A stretch of 64,000 nucleotides of DNA from Tenacibaculum discolor (GTDB taxonomy: Bacteria; Bacteroidota; Bacteroidia; Flavobacteriales; Flavobacteriaceae): positions 248,001 to 312,000 of the forward strand of contig NZ_RCCS01000007.1 of assembly GCF_003664185.1 (NCBI RefSeq), written 5' to 3'. Shown here in pieces: positions 54,076 through 61,851 of this stretch. A program made the position numbers and the translations under genes. The notes beneath the pieces are model-generated. The model ran no database searches. It was not told where the DNA came from and saw only the letters and a list, made by a program, of their open reading frames with translations. Each line of letters opens with the position of its first letter. Position 1 is the first letter of the stretch.

Positions 54076-54753
54076 ATGAAAATCACTTTTTACGGTCACG
54101 CATGTTTTGGTATTGAAATTAACGGAACACACGTATTAGTTGACCCTTTTATTACAGGAAACCCATTAGCTACTAATATAAACGTAGATCAAGTAAAAGC
54201 AGATTATATATTACTTACACACGCACATCAAGATCATGTGTTAGATGTAGAACGTATTGCAGAAAGAACTGGAGCTATAATTGTTTCAAATTATGAGATT
54301 GTAACTTATTATGAAGCAAAAAAACTTAAAGGACATCCAGTAAATCATGGAGGTACTTATACTAACGATACCTTTTCAGCTAAATACGTAAATGCAATTC
54401 ACACCTCTTCGTTTGCTGATGGAAGCTATGGAGGTCAACCCGGAGGATTCGTAATTTCCGCAGGAGAAAAATCATTATACATATCAGGAGATACAGCGGT
54501 AACAATGGATATGCAATTAATACCGATGTCAACCAATTTAACAGCCTCTATATTTCCAATAGGAGATAATTTTACAATGGGAGTTGATGACGCTATCATA
54601 GCTAGTGACCTAGTAATTTGTGATAAGGTAATAGGGTGTCATTTTAATACTTTCCCTCCGATACAAATAGATATAGACGAAGCCAAAGAAAAGTTTACAC
54701 AAGCTAAAAAGGAATTGGTCATTTTAGAAATTGGACAAACAATAACTATTTAA
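54076..54753 (+). CDS. MBL-fold metal-dependent hydrolase (UPF0173)
   Basis: The 225-residue protein has MKITFYGHACFGIEI, LVDPFITGNPLA, the metal motif THAHQDHVLD and SGDTAVTMDM, typical of the UPF0173/UlaG-like branch of metallo-beta-lactamase folds. It starts four bases after the DUF4349 gene. Substrate unknown. Confidence 0.9.
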   Translation: MKITFYGHACFGIEINGTHVLVDPFITGNPLATNINVDQVKADYILLTHAHQDHVLDVERIAERTGAIIVSNYEIVTYYEAKKLKGHPVNHGGTYTNDTFSAKYVNAIHTSSFADGSYGGQPGGFVISAGEKSLYISGDTAVTMDMQLIPMSTNLTASIFPIGDNFTMGVDDAIIASDLVICDKVIGCHFNTFPPIQIDIDEAKEKFTQAKKELVILEIGQTITI

Positions 54754-54781
54754 GTAAACTTTTTATTGAGGTATTATATAC

Positions 54782-55300
54782 ATGAAAACAATCAAAATAA
54801 TTTTAGGAGCTATAACAGTTTTAATTCTTGCATTTTTTTTAACAGGAATAGTAGTACAAGAAGTTGTTTACACTAATGAAGTAACAATAAACAAACCAAT
54901 TGATAAAGTTTTTTCTGATTTTCAGAATGAAGAATTAATGAAAGAATGGATGCCAGAGGTAAAATCAATTGAAATTTTAGAAGAAAAACCAGATAAGATA
55001 GGGAGTAAGTATAAAGTAGTTGTTGAAAACCAAGGGAAATTAGTAACGACGACTGAAGAAGTATTAGCATATAAGCAAAATGAAAAATTAACTCTTCATT
55101 TTGATGCAGAAAACATGCTAAAAACGGATGATTATACGTTTACTTCAGAAGGAAATAAAACCAAGATACTACAAACTACTACTTGTACTAGTGATTCTTA
55201 TGTAATGAGTTGCTTATTTCCATACTTTAAAGGATCTTTAAAAAGAATGAGTCAACAATATTTAGATAATTTTAAAAAAGCTTCTGAAGCTCATAATTAA
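54782..55300 (+). CDS. SRPBCC (START-like) family protein
   Basis: An N-terminal hydrophobic segment (about 4-25) is followed by a START-like ligand-binding fold: VTINKPIDKVFSDFQNEELMKEWMPEVKSIEIL (in parts), GSKYKVVVENQGKL and GSLKRMSQQYLDNFK at the end. These proteins bind hydrophobic ligands; the ligand is unknown. It sits 11 bases before menC. Confidence 0.82.
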   Translation: MKTIKIILGAITVLILAFFLTGIVVQEVVYTNEVTINKPIDKVFSDFQNEELMKEWMPEVKSIEILEEKPDKIGSKYKVVVENQGKLVTTTEEVLAYKQNEKLTLHFDAENMLKTDDYTFTSEGNKTKILQTTTCTSDSYVMSCLFPYFKGSLKRMSQQYLDNFKKASEAHN

Positions 55301-55311
55301 AAAACTTACAA

Positions 55312-56349
55312 TTGATAAAAGCTTCCTACCATAAATATTTGCTGAATTTTAAGCAAGCTAGCGGAACTTCTCGTGGAGTTTTAAGAACTAAAGAAACCTG
55401 GTTTTTAATTTTAGAAAATGAAGAAAAGAAAGGTTTTGGAGAATGTGGATTGTTCAGAGGCTTAAGTGCTGATGATAAACCTGATTATGAAGAAAAATTA
55501 CAATGGGTAAGTAACAATATTAATTTAGGTTTAGAGAAATTGTTACCCGAACTTATTGAGTTCCCGTCGATACAATTCGGATTAGAGCAGGCCTTTTTAT
55601 CGTTAGAAAGTAAAACACCATTTGAATTATTTCCATCAGATTTCACCAAAGGAAAACAGCAAATTTATATAAACGGATTAATCTGGATGGGAGATAAAGC
55701 TTTTATGCAGCAGCAAATAAAAGATAAGTTGCAACAAGGTTTTACTACTATAAAGATGAAAATTGGAGCGATAGATTTTAATACAGAAATTGAATTATTA
55801 CAATCTATCCGAAAAGAATTTTCAGCCAAAGAAATAGAGTTACGAGTAGATGCCAATGGAGCATTTTTACCTGAAAACGCTTTAGAGAAATTACAAAGGC
55901 TAGCTGAATTAGAGCTACATTCTATTGAACAGCCTATAAAACAAGGTCAGTGGCAAGAAATGGCAAGTTTATGTGAAAAAACTCCATTACCAATAGCCTT
56001 AGATGAAGAGTTGATAGGAGTATTCTCTTTCGAAGAAAAAGAAAAATGTATTGCTACAATCCAACCTCAATATATCATTTTAAAACCTAGTTTGGTTGGA
56101 GGGTTTAAAGGAAGTAACGAATGGGTTCAAATAGCATCTAACCATAACGCAGGTAATTGGATAACTAGTGCTTTAGAAAGTAACTTAGGGTTAAATGCAA
56201 TCGCACAATGGACGTACACGTTAAACAATCCATTACCACAAGGGTTAGGAACAGGAAGTTTGTTTACCAATAATTTTGAAAGTCCGTTAGAAGTTTCAAA
56301 CGGCAGTTTAGGATATAATGTAGATAGAAATTGGAACTTTAATATTTAA
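55312..56349 (+). CDS. menC: o-Succinylbenzoate synthase
   Basis: MenC dehydrates SHCHC to o-succinylbenzoate. It is an enolase-superfamily enzyme. The catalytic TIKMKIGAID (first Lys), DANGAFL (metal Asp), EQPI, LDEE and a late ILKPSLVGGF (second Lys) are present. The start is a TTG at 55312; no ATG lies in the conserved N-terminus. It is followed after two bases by a CPBP protease. Confidence 0.93.
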   Translation: MIKASYHKYLLNFKQASGTSRGVLRTKETWFLILENEEKKGFGECGLFRGLSADDKPDYEEKLQWVSNNINLGLEKLLPELIEFPSIQFGLEQAFLSLESKTPFELFPSDFTKGKQQIYINGLIWMGDKAFMQQQIKDKLQQGFTTIKMKIGAIDFNTEIELLQSIRKEFSAKEIELRVDANGAFLPENALEKLQRLAELELHSIEQPIKQGQWQEMASLCEKTPLPIALDEELIGVFSFEEKEKCIATIQPQYIILKPSLVGGFKGSNEWVQIASNHNAGNWITSALESNLGLNAIAQWTYTLNNPLPQGLGTGSLFTNNFESPLEVSNGSLGYNVDRNWNFNI

Positions 56350-56351
56350 CA

Positions 56352-57296
56352 ATGAATTTTATACAACAAGCATATAAAGGGCAAAATCAGTGGTACTTAT
56401 ACCTACTAGTTATTTTTATAGTTTTATTTGGATGGCAATTTATAGGTGTAATTCCTTTAGCTGTTACAGCGGTTTTACATTCTGAAAGTACAAATGAGTT
56501 TTTAAGAGCTGCGGATGATAGCTTTATGAGTTTAGGAATAAATAAGAACTTGTTTTTATTTATGATGGTTGCCATGTTTGCTTTTGGATTAGCTTCATTG
56601 TTTTTAGGAGTAAAATACATTCATAAAAGGGCAATTAAAACAGTTATAACAAGCAGAGCAAAAATAGACTGGAGTCGTTTTTGGTTTGGTTTTTTTGTAT
56701 GGGGAATACTATCTATAATAGTAGTGTCTTCTGATATTCTTTTATCTCCAGAAAATTATACTTGGAATTTTAAACCTCTTCCTTTTTTCACTTTAGTAGC
56801 AGTATCATTTTTGTTTTTACCGATTCAAACAAGTTTTGAAGAATTACTTTTCAGAGGATATTTTATGCAAGGATTAGGAACTTGGTTTAAAAACAGATGG
56901 GTTCCATTAATAGTAACCTCAGTAGCTTTTGGATTACTACATGGAGCAAATCCAGAAGTAGAGAAGCTAGGGTATATTTCAATGGTTTTTTATATAGGAA
57001 CAGGCTTCTTCTTCGGAATTACGACTTTAATGGATGAAGGAACTGAGTTAGCATTAGGTTTACATGCTATTAACAATATTGTAGCAGCATTCTTAGTAAC
57101 AACTGATTGGACTGTTTTTCAAACAGACGCTTTATTTGTAGATACTTCAGACCCTTCAGTTGGTATAGAAATGTTTTTGCCTGTATTTGTTCTGTATCCT
57201 TTAATGTTACTATTATTTTCAAAAAAATATGGTTGGAAAAACTGGAAAAAAAAACTGTTTGGAAATATAGAAAAACCAGAAATAATTAACCAATAA
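56352..57296 (+). CDS. CPBP family intramembrane metalloprotease
   Basis: The 314-residue protein has about eight membrane helices. The CPBP motifs are SFEELLFRGYFMQGL (EE-x3-R), FGLLHGANPE (His) and HAINNIVAAFLV (His). Such proteases are related to the Rce1 prenyl-protein protease. Its position between menC and menE is common in flavobacteria, but a role in menaquinone synthesis is not shown. Confidence 0.9.
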   Translation: MNFIQQAYKGQNQWYLYLLVIFIVLFGWQFIGVIPLAVTAVLHSESTNEFLRAADDSFMSLGINKNLFLFMMVAMFAFGLASLFLGVKYIHKRAIKTVITSRAKIDWSRFWFGFFVWGILSIIVVSSDILLSPENYTWNFKPLPFFTLVAVSFLFLPIQTSFEELLFRGYFMQGLGTWFKNRWVPLIVTSVAFGLLHGANPEVEKLGYISMVFYIGTGFFFGITTLMDEGTELALGLHAINNIVAAFLVTTDWTVFQTDALFVDTSDPSVGIEMFLPVFVLYPLMLLLFSKKYGWKNWKKKLFGNIEKPEIINQ

Positions 57297-57310
57297 CTTT
57301 AAAAACAGTG

Positions 57311-57332
57311 TTCTGAACGTAGTGAAGAATCT
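57311..57332 (+). repeat. Dispersed-repeat copy at the menE start
   Basis: The sequence runs TTCTGAACGTAGTG and then AAGAATCT. It resembles a copy inside menE at 58238-58259 in 19 of 22 positions and a known short Flavobacteria/Bacteroidetes repeat that reads roughly TTCTGAACGAAGTGAAGAAT. It contains the menE GTG start codon. Confidence 0.55.
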
Positions 57333-58365
57333 AAATTTTCATAAAAGCTTTCAGTTAAATGGAATATCTTTTTCTTCGGAAGATGAATTGTTAACTTTTT
57401 CGAAGTCTATAAACGATTCCATATATCAATTTTTATCAGATTGGTTTAATACTAATGATTTTGTAATTGTGCAAACTTCAGGCTCCACAGGAAAACCTAA
57501 ACCAATTTCGTTAAAAAAAGAGTTTATGATAAACTCAGCAAAAGCTACAGGAGCTTTTTTTAACTTAGAAGAAAATACTACAGCTTTATTGTGTTTATCA
57601 ACTGATTATATTGCAGGAAAAATGATGCTAGTGCGTGCACTTACTTTAGGATGGTGTATTGATGTAGTTGCTCCAACATCTAAAGTTGAAATTGTAAAAG
57701 AGTATGATTTTTCTGCGATGGTTCCTTTACAGTTAAGAAGTTCTTTGGCGAACATTCATAAAATAAAGAAGCTTATTGTAGGTGGAGGAGTTGTAGCAAA
57801 TGATTTAATTGAAGCCATTCAAGACAAATCGACCGAAATTTTTGCTACGTATGGAATGACAGAAACAATTACGCATATTGCTGTTAAAAAGCTAAACAAT
57901 GTCATTTCGAACGATAGCGAGAAATCCCACTATAAGGTACTTCCTAAAGTACGACTCTCTCAAGACAATCGAAATTGTTTAGTTATTGATGAGCCAAAAG
58001 TAGCCGAAGAAAAAATTATAACAAATGATGTAGTTCGCTTGATTTCAAAAACAGAATTTGAATGGTTAGGGCGTTATGACAACGTAATTAATTCTGGAGG
58101 AGTCAAACTACATCCAGAAAAAATTGAGGAAAAACTCTCTAAAATTATCTCGAATCGATTCTTTGTTATTGGTGTTTCAGATAAGATACTAGGAGAGAAG
58201 CTAGTGCTTGTCATAGAGGGTGAAAAATGTAATATTATTCTGAACGAAGCAAAGAATCTAACCAAATATGAAACTCCTAAAGAAATTTATTTTGTAAATG
58301 AATTTGTTGAAACGGAGACAAAAAAAATCCAACGTAAAAAAACGTTGGATTTAGTGGAATTATAG
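57322..58365 (+). CDS. menE: o-Succinylbenzoate-CoA ligase (AMP-binding)
   Basis: MenE activates o-succinylbenzoate with ATP and CoA. The ANL adenylation core has VQTSGSTGKPKPISL (residues 50-64) and FATYGMTETITH, WLGRYDNVINSGGVKLHPEKIE and the C-terminal KIQRKKT lysine. At 347 residues it is much shorter than the usual ~480, lacking part of the N-terminal lobe, as in other flavobacterial MenE. The GTG at 57322 is the start. Three short repeat-like segments lie in or at the gene, and a terminator for the convergent gene lies in its last codons. Confidence 0.9.
   Translation: MKNLNFHKSFQLNGISFSSEDELLTFSKSINDSIYQFLSDWFNTNDFVIVQTSGSTGKPKPISLKKEFMINSAKATGAFFNLEENTTALLCLSTDYIAGKMMLVRALTLGWCIDVVAPTSKVEIVKEYDFSAMVPLQLRSSLANIHKIKKLIVGGGVVANDLIEAIQDKSTEIFATYGMTETITHIAVKKLNNVISNDSEKSHYKVLPKVRLSQDNRNCLVIDEPKVAEEKIITNDVVRLISKTEFEWLGRYDNVINSGGVKLHPEKIEEKLSKIISNRFFVIGVSDKILGEKLVLVIEGEKCNIILNEAKNLTKYETPKEIYFVNEFVETETKKIQRKKTLDLVEL
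57901..57926 (+). repeat. Repeat-like segment inside menE (copy B)
   Basis: GTCATTTCGAACGATAGC then GAGAAATC lies in frame and encodes the insert-like peptide VISNDSEKSH at about residue 194. Flanking sequence TATAAGGTACTTCC / AAAGTACGACT may belong to it. It is weakly like the copies at 57311 and 58238 and like a GTCATTTCGAACG... repeat common in Bacteroidetes genomes. Confidence 0.5.
58238..58259 (+). repeat. Repeat-like segment inside menE (copy C)
   Basis: TTCTGAACGAAGCAAAG then AATCT lies in frame and encodes ILNEAKNL at about residues 306-313. It matches the copy at the menE start in 19 of 22 positions. Confidence 0.55.
58319..58352 (-). terminator. Terminator of the zinc-ribbon gene inside the menE 3' end
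   Basis: AAATCCAACGT (58325-58335) and ACGTTGGATTT (58342-58352) form a perfect 11-bp stem. On the minus strand eight T follow. On the plus strand it lies in the last menE codons and has no T run, so it serves the convergent gene. Confidence 0.75.
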
Positions 58366-58369
58366 TTTT

Positions 58370-58972
58370 TTACCTATCAACATCTAAAAACTTTTTGTCA
58401 TCAAAAGCTTTTTTATAATCAGTTAAACTCATTCCGAATCGTTCGGCGTTATAGTTTTTCTCTTTGTCTATCTTGTAAAGTTTACTTTTTTTGCTTATTT
58501 CCATAGAGTTTGCAACAAAGAAAATAGAGTCGGTAGTAACGTTTGTTACTTTTACGGTAGAGTAGGCTTTGTCGGATGACTTGTATTCAACAATATCATT
58601 AACTTCGGGAGAATTAATATAGGTAACAACATCCTTATCGTGTTGTTGTGCAGAGTAAATTCCGAAGAGAATTATAGCTCCCATTAATAAAGAACCTATC
58701 CAATGTGTGAACGGTGTTTTTGCATTTCGTTTTACGTTGTCGTGAGCCAGTTTTAATTGTTCGCTCATGTTTTTACGTTCGTAAGTAGCTTTGCAATGGT
58801 TACACTCAGACACCCCTTTTTTACCTATAGGAAAAATAGGTATCCAATAAATGTAAAAGTATTTACCAAAAATACTAATAGTGTGAGCGTTTTGTTGTTC
58901 ACAGTGATTACATTTTACACCACTAACTTTTTCGCTGTGTAAATGCGCTCCTTTTGTTCCGTAGAAAATCAT
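58370..58972 (-). CDS. Zinc-ribbon single-pass membrane protein
   Basis: Two CxxC pairs, VKCNHCEQQ and SECNHCKATY, form an N-terminal zinc ribbon (about 20-65) with FGKYFYIYWIPIFPIGKKG between. One membrane helix lies at about 90-107 (WIGSLLMGAIILFGIYSA). A C-terminal part (about 110-200) looks globular. Zinc-ribbon proteins of this layout are common in Bacteroidota and uncharacterised. It converges with menE, with four bases between stop codons. Confidence 0.8.
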   Translation of the reverse strand: MIFYGTKGAHLHSEKVSGVKCNHCEQQNAHTISIFGKYFYIYWIPIFPIGKKGVSECNHCKATYERKNMSEQLKLAHDNVKRNAKTPFTHWIGSLLMGAIILFGIYSAQQHDKDVVTYINSPEVNDIVEYKSSDKAYSTVKVTNVTTDSIFFVANSMEISKKSKLYKIDKEKNYNAERFGMSLTDYKKAFDDKKFLDVDR

Positions 58973-59007
58973 AATAGTGAGAAGTTTGGTTTGGATAAAT
59001 ATAAAAA

Positions 59008-59035
59008 AAATCCAACGATTATTTTCGTTGGATTT
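59008..59035. terminator. Terminator of yebC
   Basis: AAATCCAACGA and TCGTTGGATTT form a perfect 11-bp stem, with T on both strands. The stem matches that at 58325-58352 for 10 of its 11 bases. Confidence 0.8.
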
Positions 59036-59064
59036 TTAAGTTAGTTTTATAAAGAAATAGAAAT

Positions 59065-59787
59065 CTACTCTTCCATTGAATGATAAACGTTATTTACGTC
59101 ATCATCTTCTTCCAATCTTTCTAAAAGTTTGTTTACTTCTTCTTTTTGTTCGTCAGAAATGGCAGTAGTGGTCGTAGGTATACGTTCAAATTCAGAAGAA
59201 AGAATTTCAATATTATTTTCTTCTAAATATTTTTGAATAGCACCAAATTGTTCAAACGGAGCATATAGCATTACTGAACTATCTTCTTCGTCAGCAAAAA
59301 CTTCTTCCACTTCAAAGTCAATCATTTCCATTTCAAACTCTTCTAAATCCATACCTAACGAATCCTCCTTCACCTTAAAGTTAACTACATGGTCAAACAT
59401 AAAAGCAACAGATCCAGAAGTTCCTAAATTTCCGTTACACTTGTTAAAAGCAGCACGTACATTAGCTACTGTACGGTTATTATTATCAGTAGCAGTTTCT
59501 ACCAAAACAGCAATACCGTGAGGAGCATATCCTTCAAATAAAACTTCTTTATAGTTTTCAGTACTTTTATCAGATGCTTTTTTAATAGCGCGCTCAACAT
59601 TGTCTTTAGGCATGTTGGCAGCTTTTGCATTTTGAATTACAACACGTAAACGAGAGTTTGTTTCGGGGTTTGGACCACCTTCTTTAACTGCCATAACGAT
59701 ATCTTTACCAATACGAGTAAAGGTTTTAGCCATAGCTGACCAACGTTTCATCTTTCTTGCTTTCCTAAATTCGAATGCTCTTCCCAT
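59065..59787 (-). CDS. yebC: YebC/PmpR family regulator
   Basis: The 240-residue protein has the YebC start MGRAFEFRKARKMKRWSAMAKTF (in parts), NPETNSRLR, NMPKDNVERAIKKA and FEGYAPHGIAVLVE. Members act as DNA-binding regulators or as ribosome-associated factors that ease stalling at proline runs. It has its own promoter and terminator. Confidence 0.95.
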   Translation of the reverse strand: MGRAFEFRKARKMKRWSAMAKTFTRIGKDIVMAVKEGGPNPETNSRLRVVIQNAKAANMPKDNVERAIKKASDKSTENYKEVLFEGYAPHGIAVLVETATDNNNRTVANVRAAFNKCNGNLGTSGSVAFMFDHVVNFKVKEDSLGMDLEEFEMEMIDFEVEEVFADEEDSSVMLYAPFEQFGAIQKYLEENNIEILSSEFERIPTTTTAISDEQKEEVNKLLERLEEDDDVNNVYHSMEE

Positions 59788-59813
59788 GTGTATTCTGTTT
59801 TAATTTTGCTTGG

Positions 59814-59844
59814 CAAATGTAACTAATGCTATAAAATATTGCAA
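59814..59844 (-). promoter_or_regulatory. yebC promoter
   Basis: The minus strand has TTG then, about 20 bases later, TACATTTG (59814-59821), a good match to the flavobacterial promoter. It lies about 26 bases before the ATG. Confidence 0.55.
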
Positions 59845-61836
59845 TTAAAAATGTTTTTTGAAAATAACGTCACCTTTTTGCTCATCATAAGCTTTCCAAG
59901 TTCCACTTTGCTTATCATTTTTATAATGTCCTTTGACTTTTATATTTCCGTTTTCATAGTAAGATTTATAAGAGCCATCTTTTAAACCATCATCTAAGTC
60001 TACCTCAAACTTTAGTTTTCCGTTTTTATAATACTCCTTGTATGACTTAGCACTTAAATCTGAAGGATGTATTGGAGGTAGTTTAAAAAACGATGTAGAA
60101 TTTTGAGTATTTGTAGAGTCTTTATAAGGAGCCAACTCTAGCAGTAACTTTTCTTTTAACTCTTTATCTTTTTTAATACTTATTTCAATGTTCTTTGGAT
60201 CTTCAAAAACGAGAGAAATATTGCTTTCAAAAAGTTCATCAGAAGCAATTAGCTGTATTCCAATTTGAGAAAAACAAGTTATGTATGGTTTATTCTTTTG
60301 GAGTTCACGTCGAGTTTTGCTGTCAACTAAACTTAAAAGATCTTTATATGAGTTAGGTGTGTTTACATAAGCAAATACACTAGATTTCTTTTCAAAATAA
60401 TAATTAAAATCGTCAAACTTTTCAGAGCTTTCAAGTGTGTATCCTATTAAGTGATTATTAATAATTTCTTTAATAGTATTTGGACTAGTGCTAAAAACAA
60501 TAAAATCATCAATAATTGTAAAATAAGGCTTCTCCATTTTAGAAAACATATTTCCAGCTAACATTTTAAAGAATCCTTTTAAATCAAAAAAGTTAATAGG
60601 ATAACCTCTATAATTTATTTGTTTGTATTTTAAAGGGGTGTTTTCTTTAATTTTAGAAAGAATAAGCTGAAGATTTTCTTTAGCATCATTAATGTCATCA
60701 GTTTTGATAATAGCGGCAATATCTTTTTTGTTTTTTGAAAGCTCAGTATTAAAATGAATCAAAGCTATTTCACTACCAATCCAACTATAAATATTTTCAG
60801 ACACATTTATATCTAATTTATCCTCAATCATAGCGAGCTGGTCAGTATACATCTTAAATTCAGCTGGATTTTCTTGTTGAAGCTTTTCTAAATTGCTATT
60901 AAATGTTTTAAAATCATCAAAAGCGAAACTAAGGTATAAAGATGTATTTTTAGGAGCTATTTTAGCAATACTACGCTTACCAACTCCAGATTTTTGTAAT
61001 ACTTTTAGGTAGGTTTGCGAGTTGCTATCAACATTTGTAAAACCTGTAGCTTGGACTATAACTCCTTCTATAATTGATATATCTAAACCAGAGTAGAAGA
61101 ATGCTTCTTTGTTTAAGAAATCTAAATTACTTGAACTGGTAAAACAGTTGAGATAGTCTTTTAGGTGTTTATGTTGTAGGTACATATTAAAAAAGCCATC
61201 AGTATCTGTTTTTCTTTTTATTTCTAAAAAGTTGAGATCACGACCAATAATAGGATTTAAGTATTGGTCAATTGATTGTTCAACCAAAAGGTGAGTGTAG
61301 GAAGCTACGACCTGATTTTTAATAAAGGAAAGATGTAAGGTTTCTCTTGTCTTCTTATTATAGAGTTCTATAATTTCATGCTCTTTGTATACACGTTTGG
61401 TTACTTTATAGTCCTCACCAGCTAAATTACTAATAGCCCTTTTTAAAAAGATGAGTTTAGAGAACTTTTGTAAATCAGCAATATATAATAACCCGTATTT
61501 TTTTGGGCTAAATACATGTACAGAAATAACTAGGTTACGTTCTCCAATAAAGTCGAAAATTTCCTTTTTTGCTTTAAAAGTTTCATCTAAACTATTTATA
61601 CCTTCAGATAGTTTATTGATTTGTTGATTCTTTTGAAGATGTGTCCAAATTTGACTTGAACTTATTTCATCCCAAGTATCAATAGGTCTTTCAGTATCAA
61701 CTATAAAAACAGCATCATCAGGAACTAAGTAAATAGATTTTATATTGTCATTTTCAGATAAGGTGAAAATATAAACCTGATAGATTACAAAACCAATTAC
61801 AAGGGCAATAATAGCCCAAAATACCTTCCTCTTCAT
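59845..61836 (-). CDS. Membrane-anchored protein with C-terminal MORN-like repeats
   Basis: One N-terminal membrane helix (about 6-26) is followed by a large extracytoplasmic part (about 30-560) that resembles DUF3352-type regions (IYLVPDDAVFIVDTERPIDTW, LIYSW-like ENIYSWIGSEIALIHF). Residues about 600-660 hold MORN/YwqK-like repeats (KEYYKNGKLKFEVDLDDG, YKSYYENGNIKVKGHYKND). It lies 15 bases after the carboxylase gene, so they share an operon. Function unknown; MORN repeats may bind lipid or membrane. Confidence 0.75.
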   Translation of the reverse strand: MKRKVFWAIIALVIGFVIYQVYIFTLSENDNIKSIYLVPDDAVFIVDTERPIDTWDEISSSQIWTHLQKNQQINKLSEGINSLDETFKAKKEIFDFIGERNLVISVHVFSPKKYGLLYIADLQKFSKLIFLKRAISNLAGEDYKVTKRVYKEHEIIELYNKKTRETLHLSFIKNQVVASYTHLLVEQSIDQYLNPIIGRDLNFLEIKRKTDTDGFFNMYLQHKHLKDYLNCFTSSSNLDFLNKEAFFYSGLDISIIEGVIVQATGFTNVDSNSQTYLKVLQKSGVGKRSIAKIAPKNTSLYLSFAFDDFKTFNSNLEKLQQENPAEFKMYTDQLAMIEDKLDINVSENIYSWIGSEIALIHFNTELSKNKKDIAAIIKTDDINDAKENLQLILSKIKENTPLKYKQINYRGYPINFFDLKGFFKMLAGNMFSKMEKPYFTIIDDFIVFSTSPNTIKEIINNHLIGYTLESSEKFDDFNYYFEKKSSVFAYVNTPNSYKDLLSLVDSKTRRELQKNKPYITCFSQIGIQLIASDELFESNISLVFEDPKNIEISIKKDKELKEKLLLELAPYKDSTNTQNSTSFFKLPPIHPSDLSAKSYKEYYKNGKLKFEVDLDDGLKDGSYKSYYENGNIKVKGHYKNDKQSGTWKAYDEQKGDVIFKKHF

Positions 61837-61851
61837 GCTGCTTTCTATGTT

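Noticed and set aside
57107-57289. Small plus-strand ORF within the CPBP protease gene
   Set aside because: It is an out-of-frame shadow with no independent start signal.
59845-60100. MORN/YwqK-like repeats as an antitoxin
   Set aside because: YwqK is often labelled antitoxin, but here the repeats are the tail of a 663-residue membrane protein with no toxin gene.
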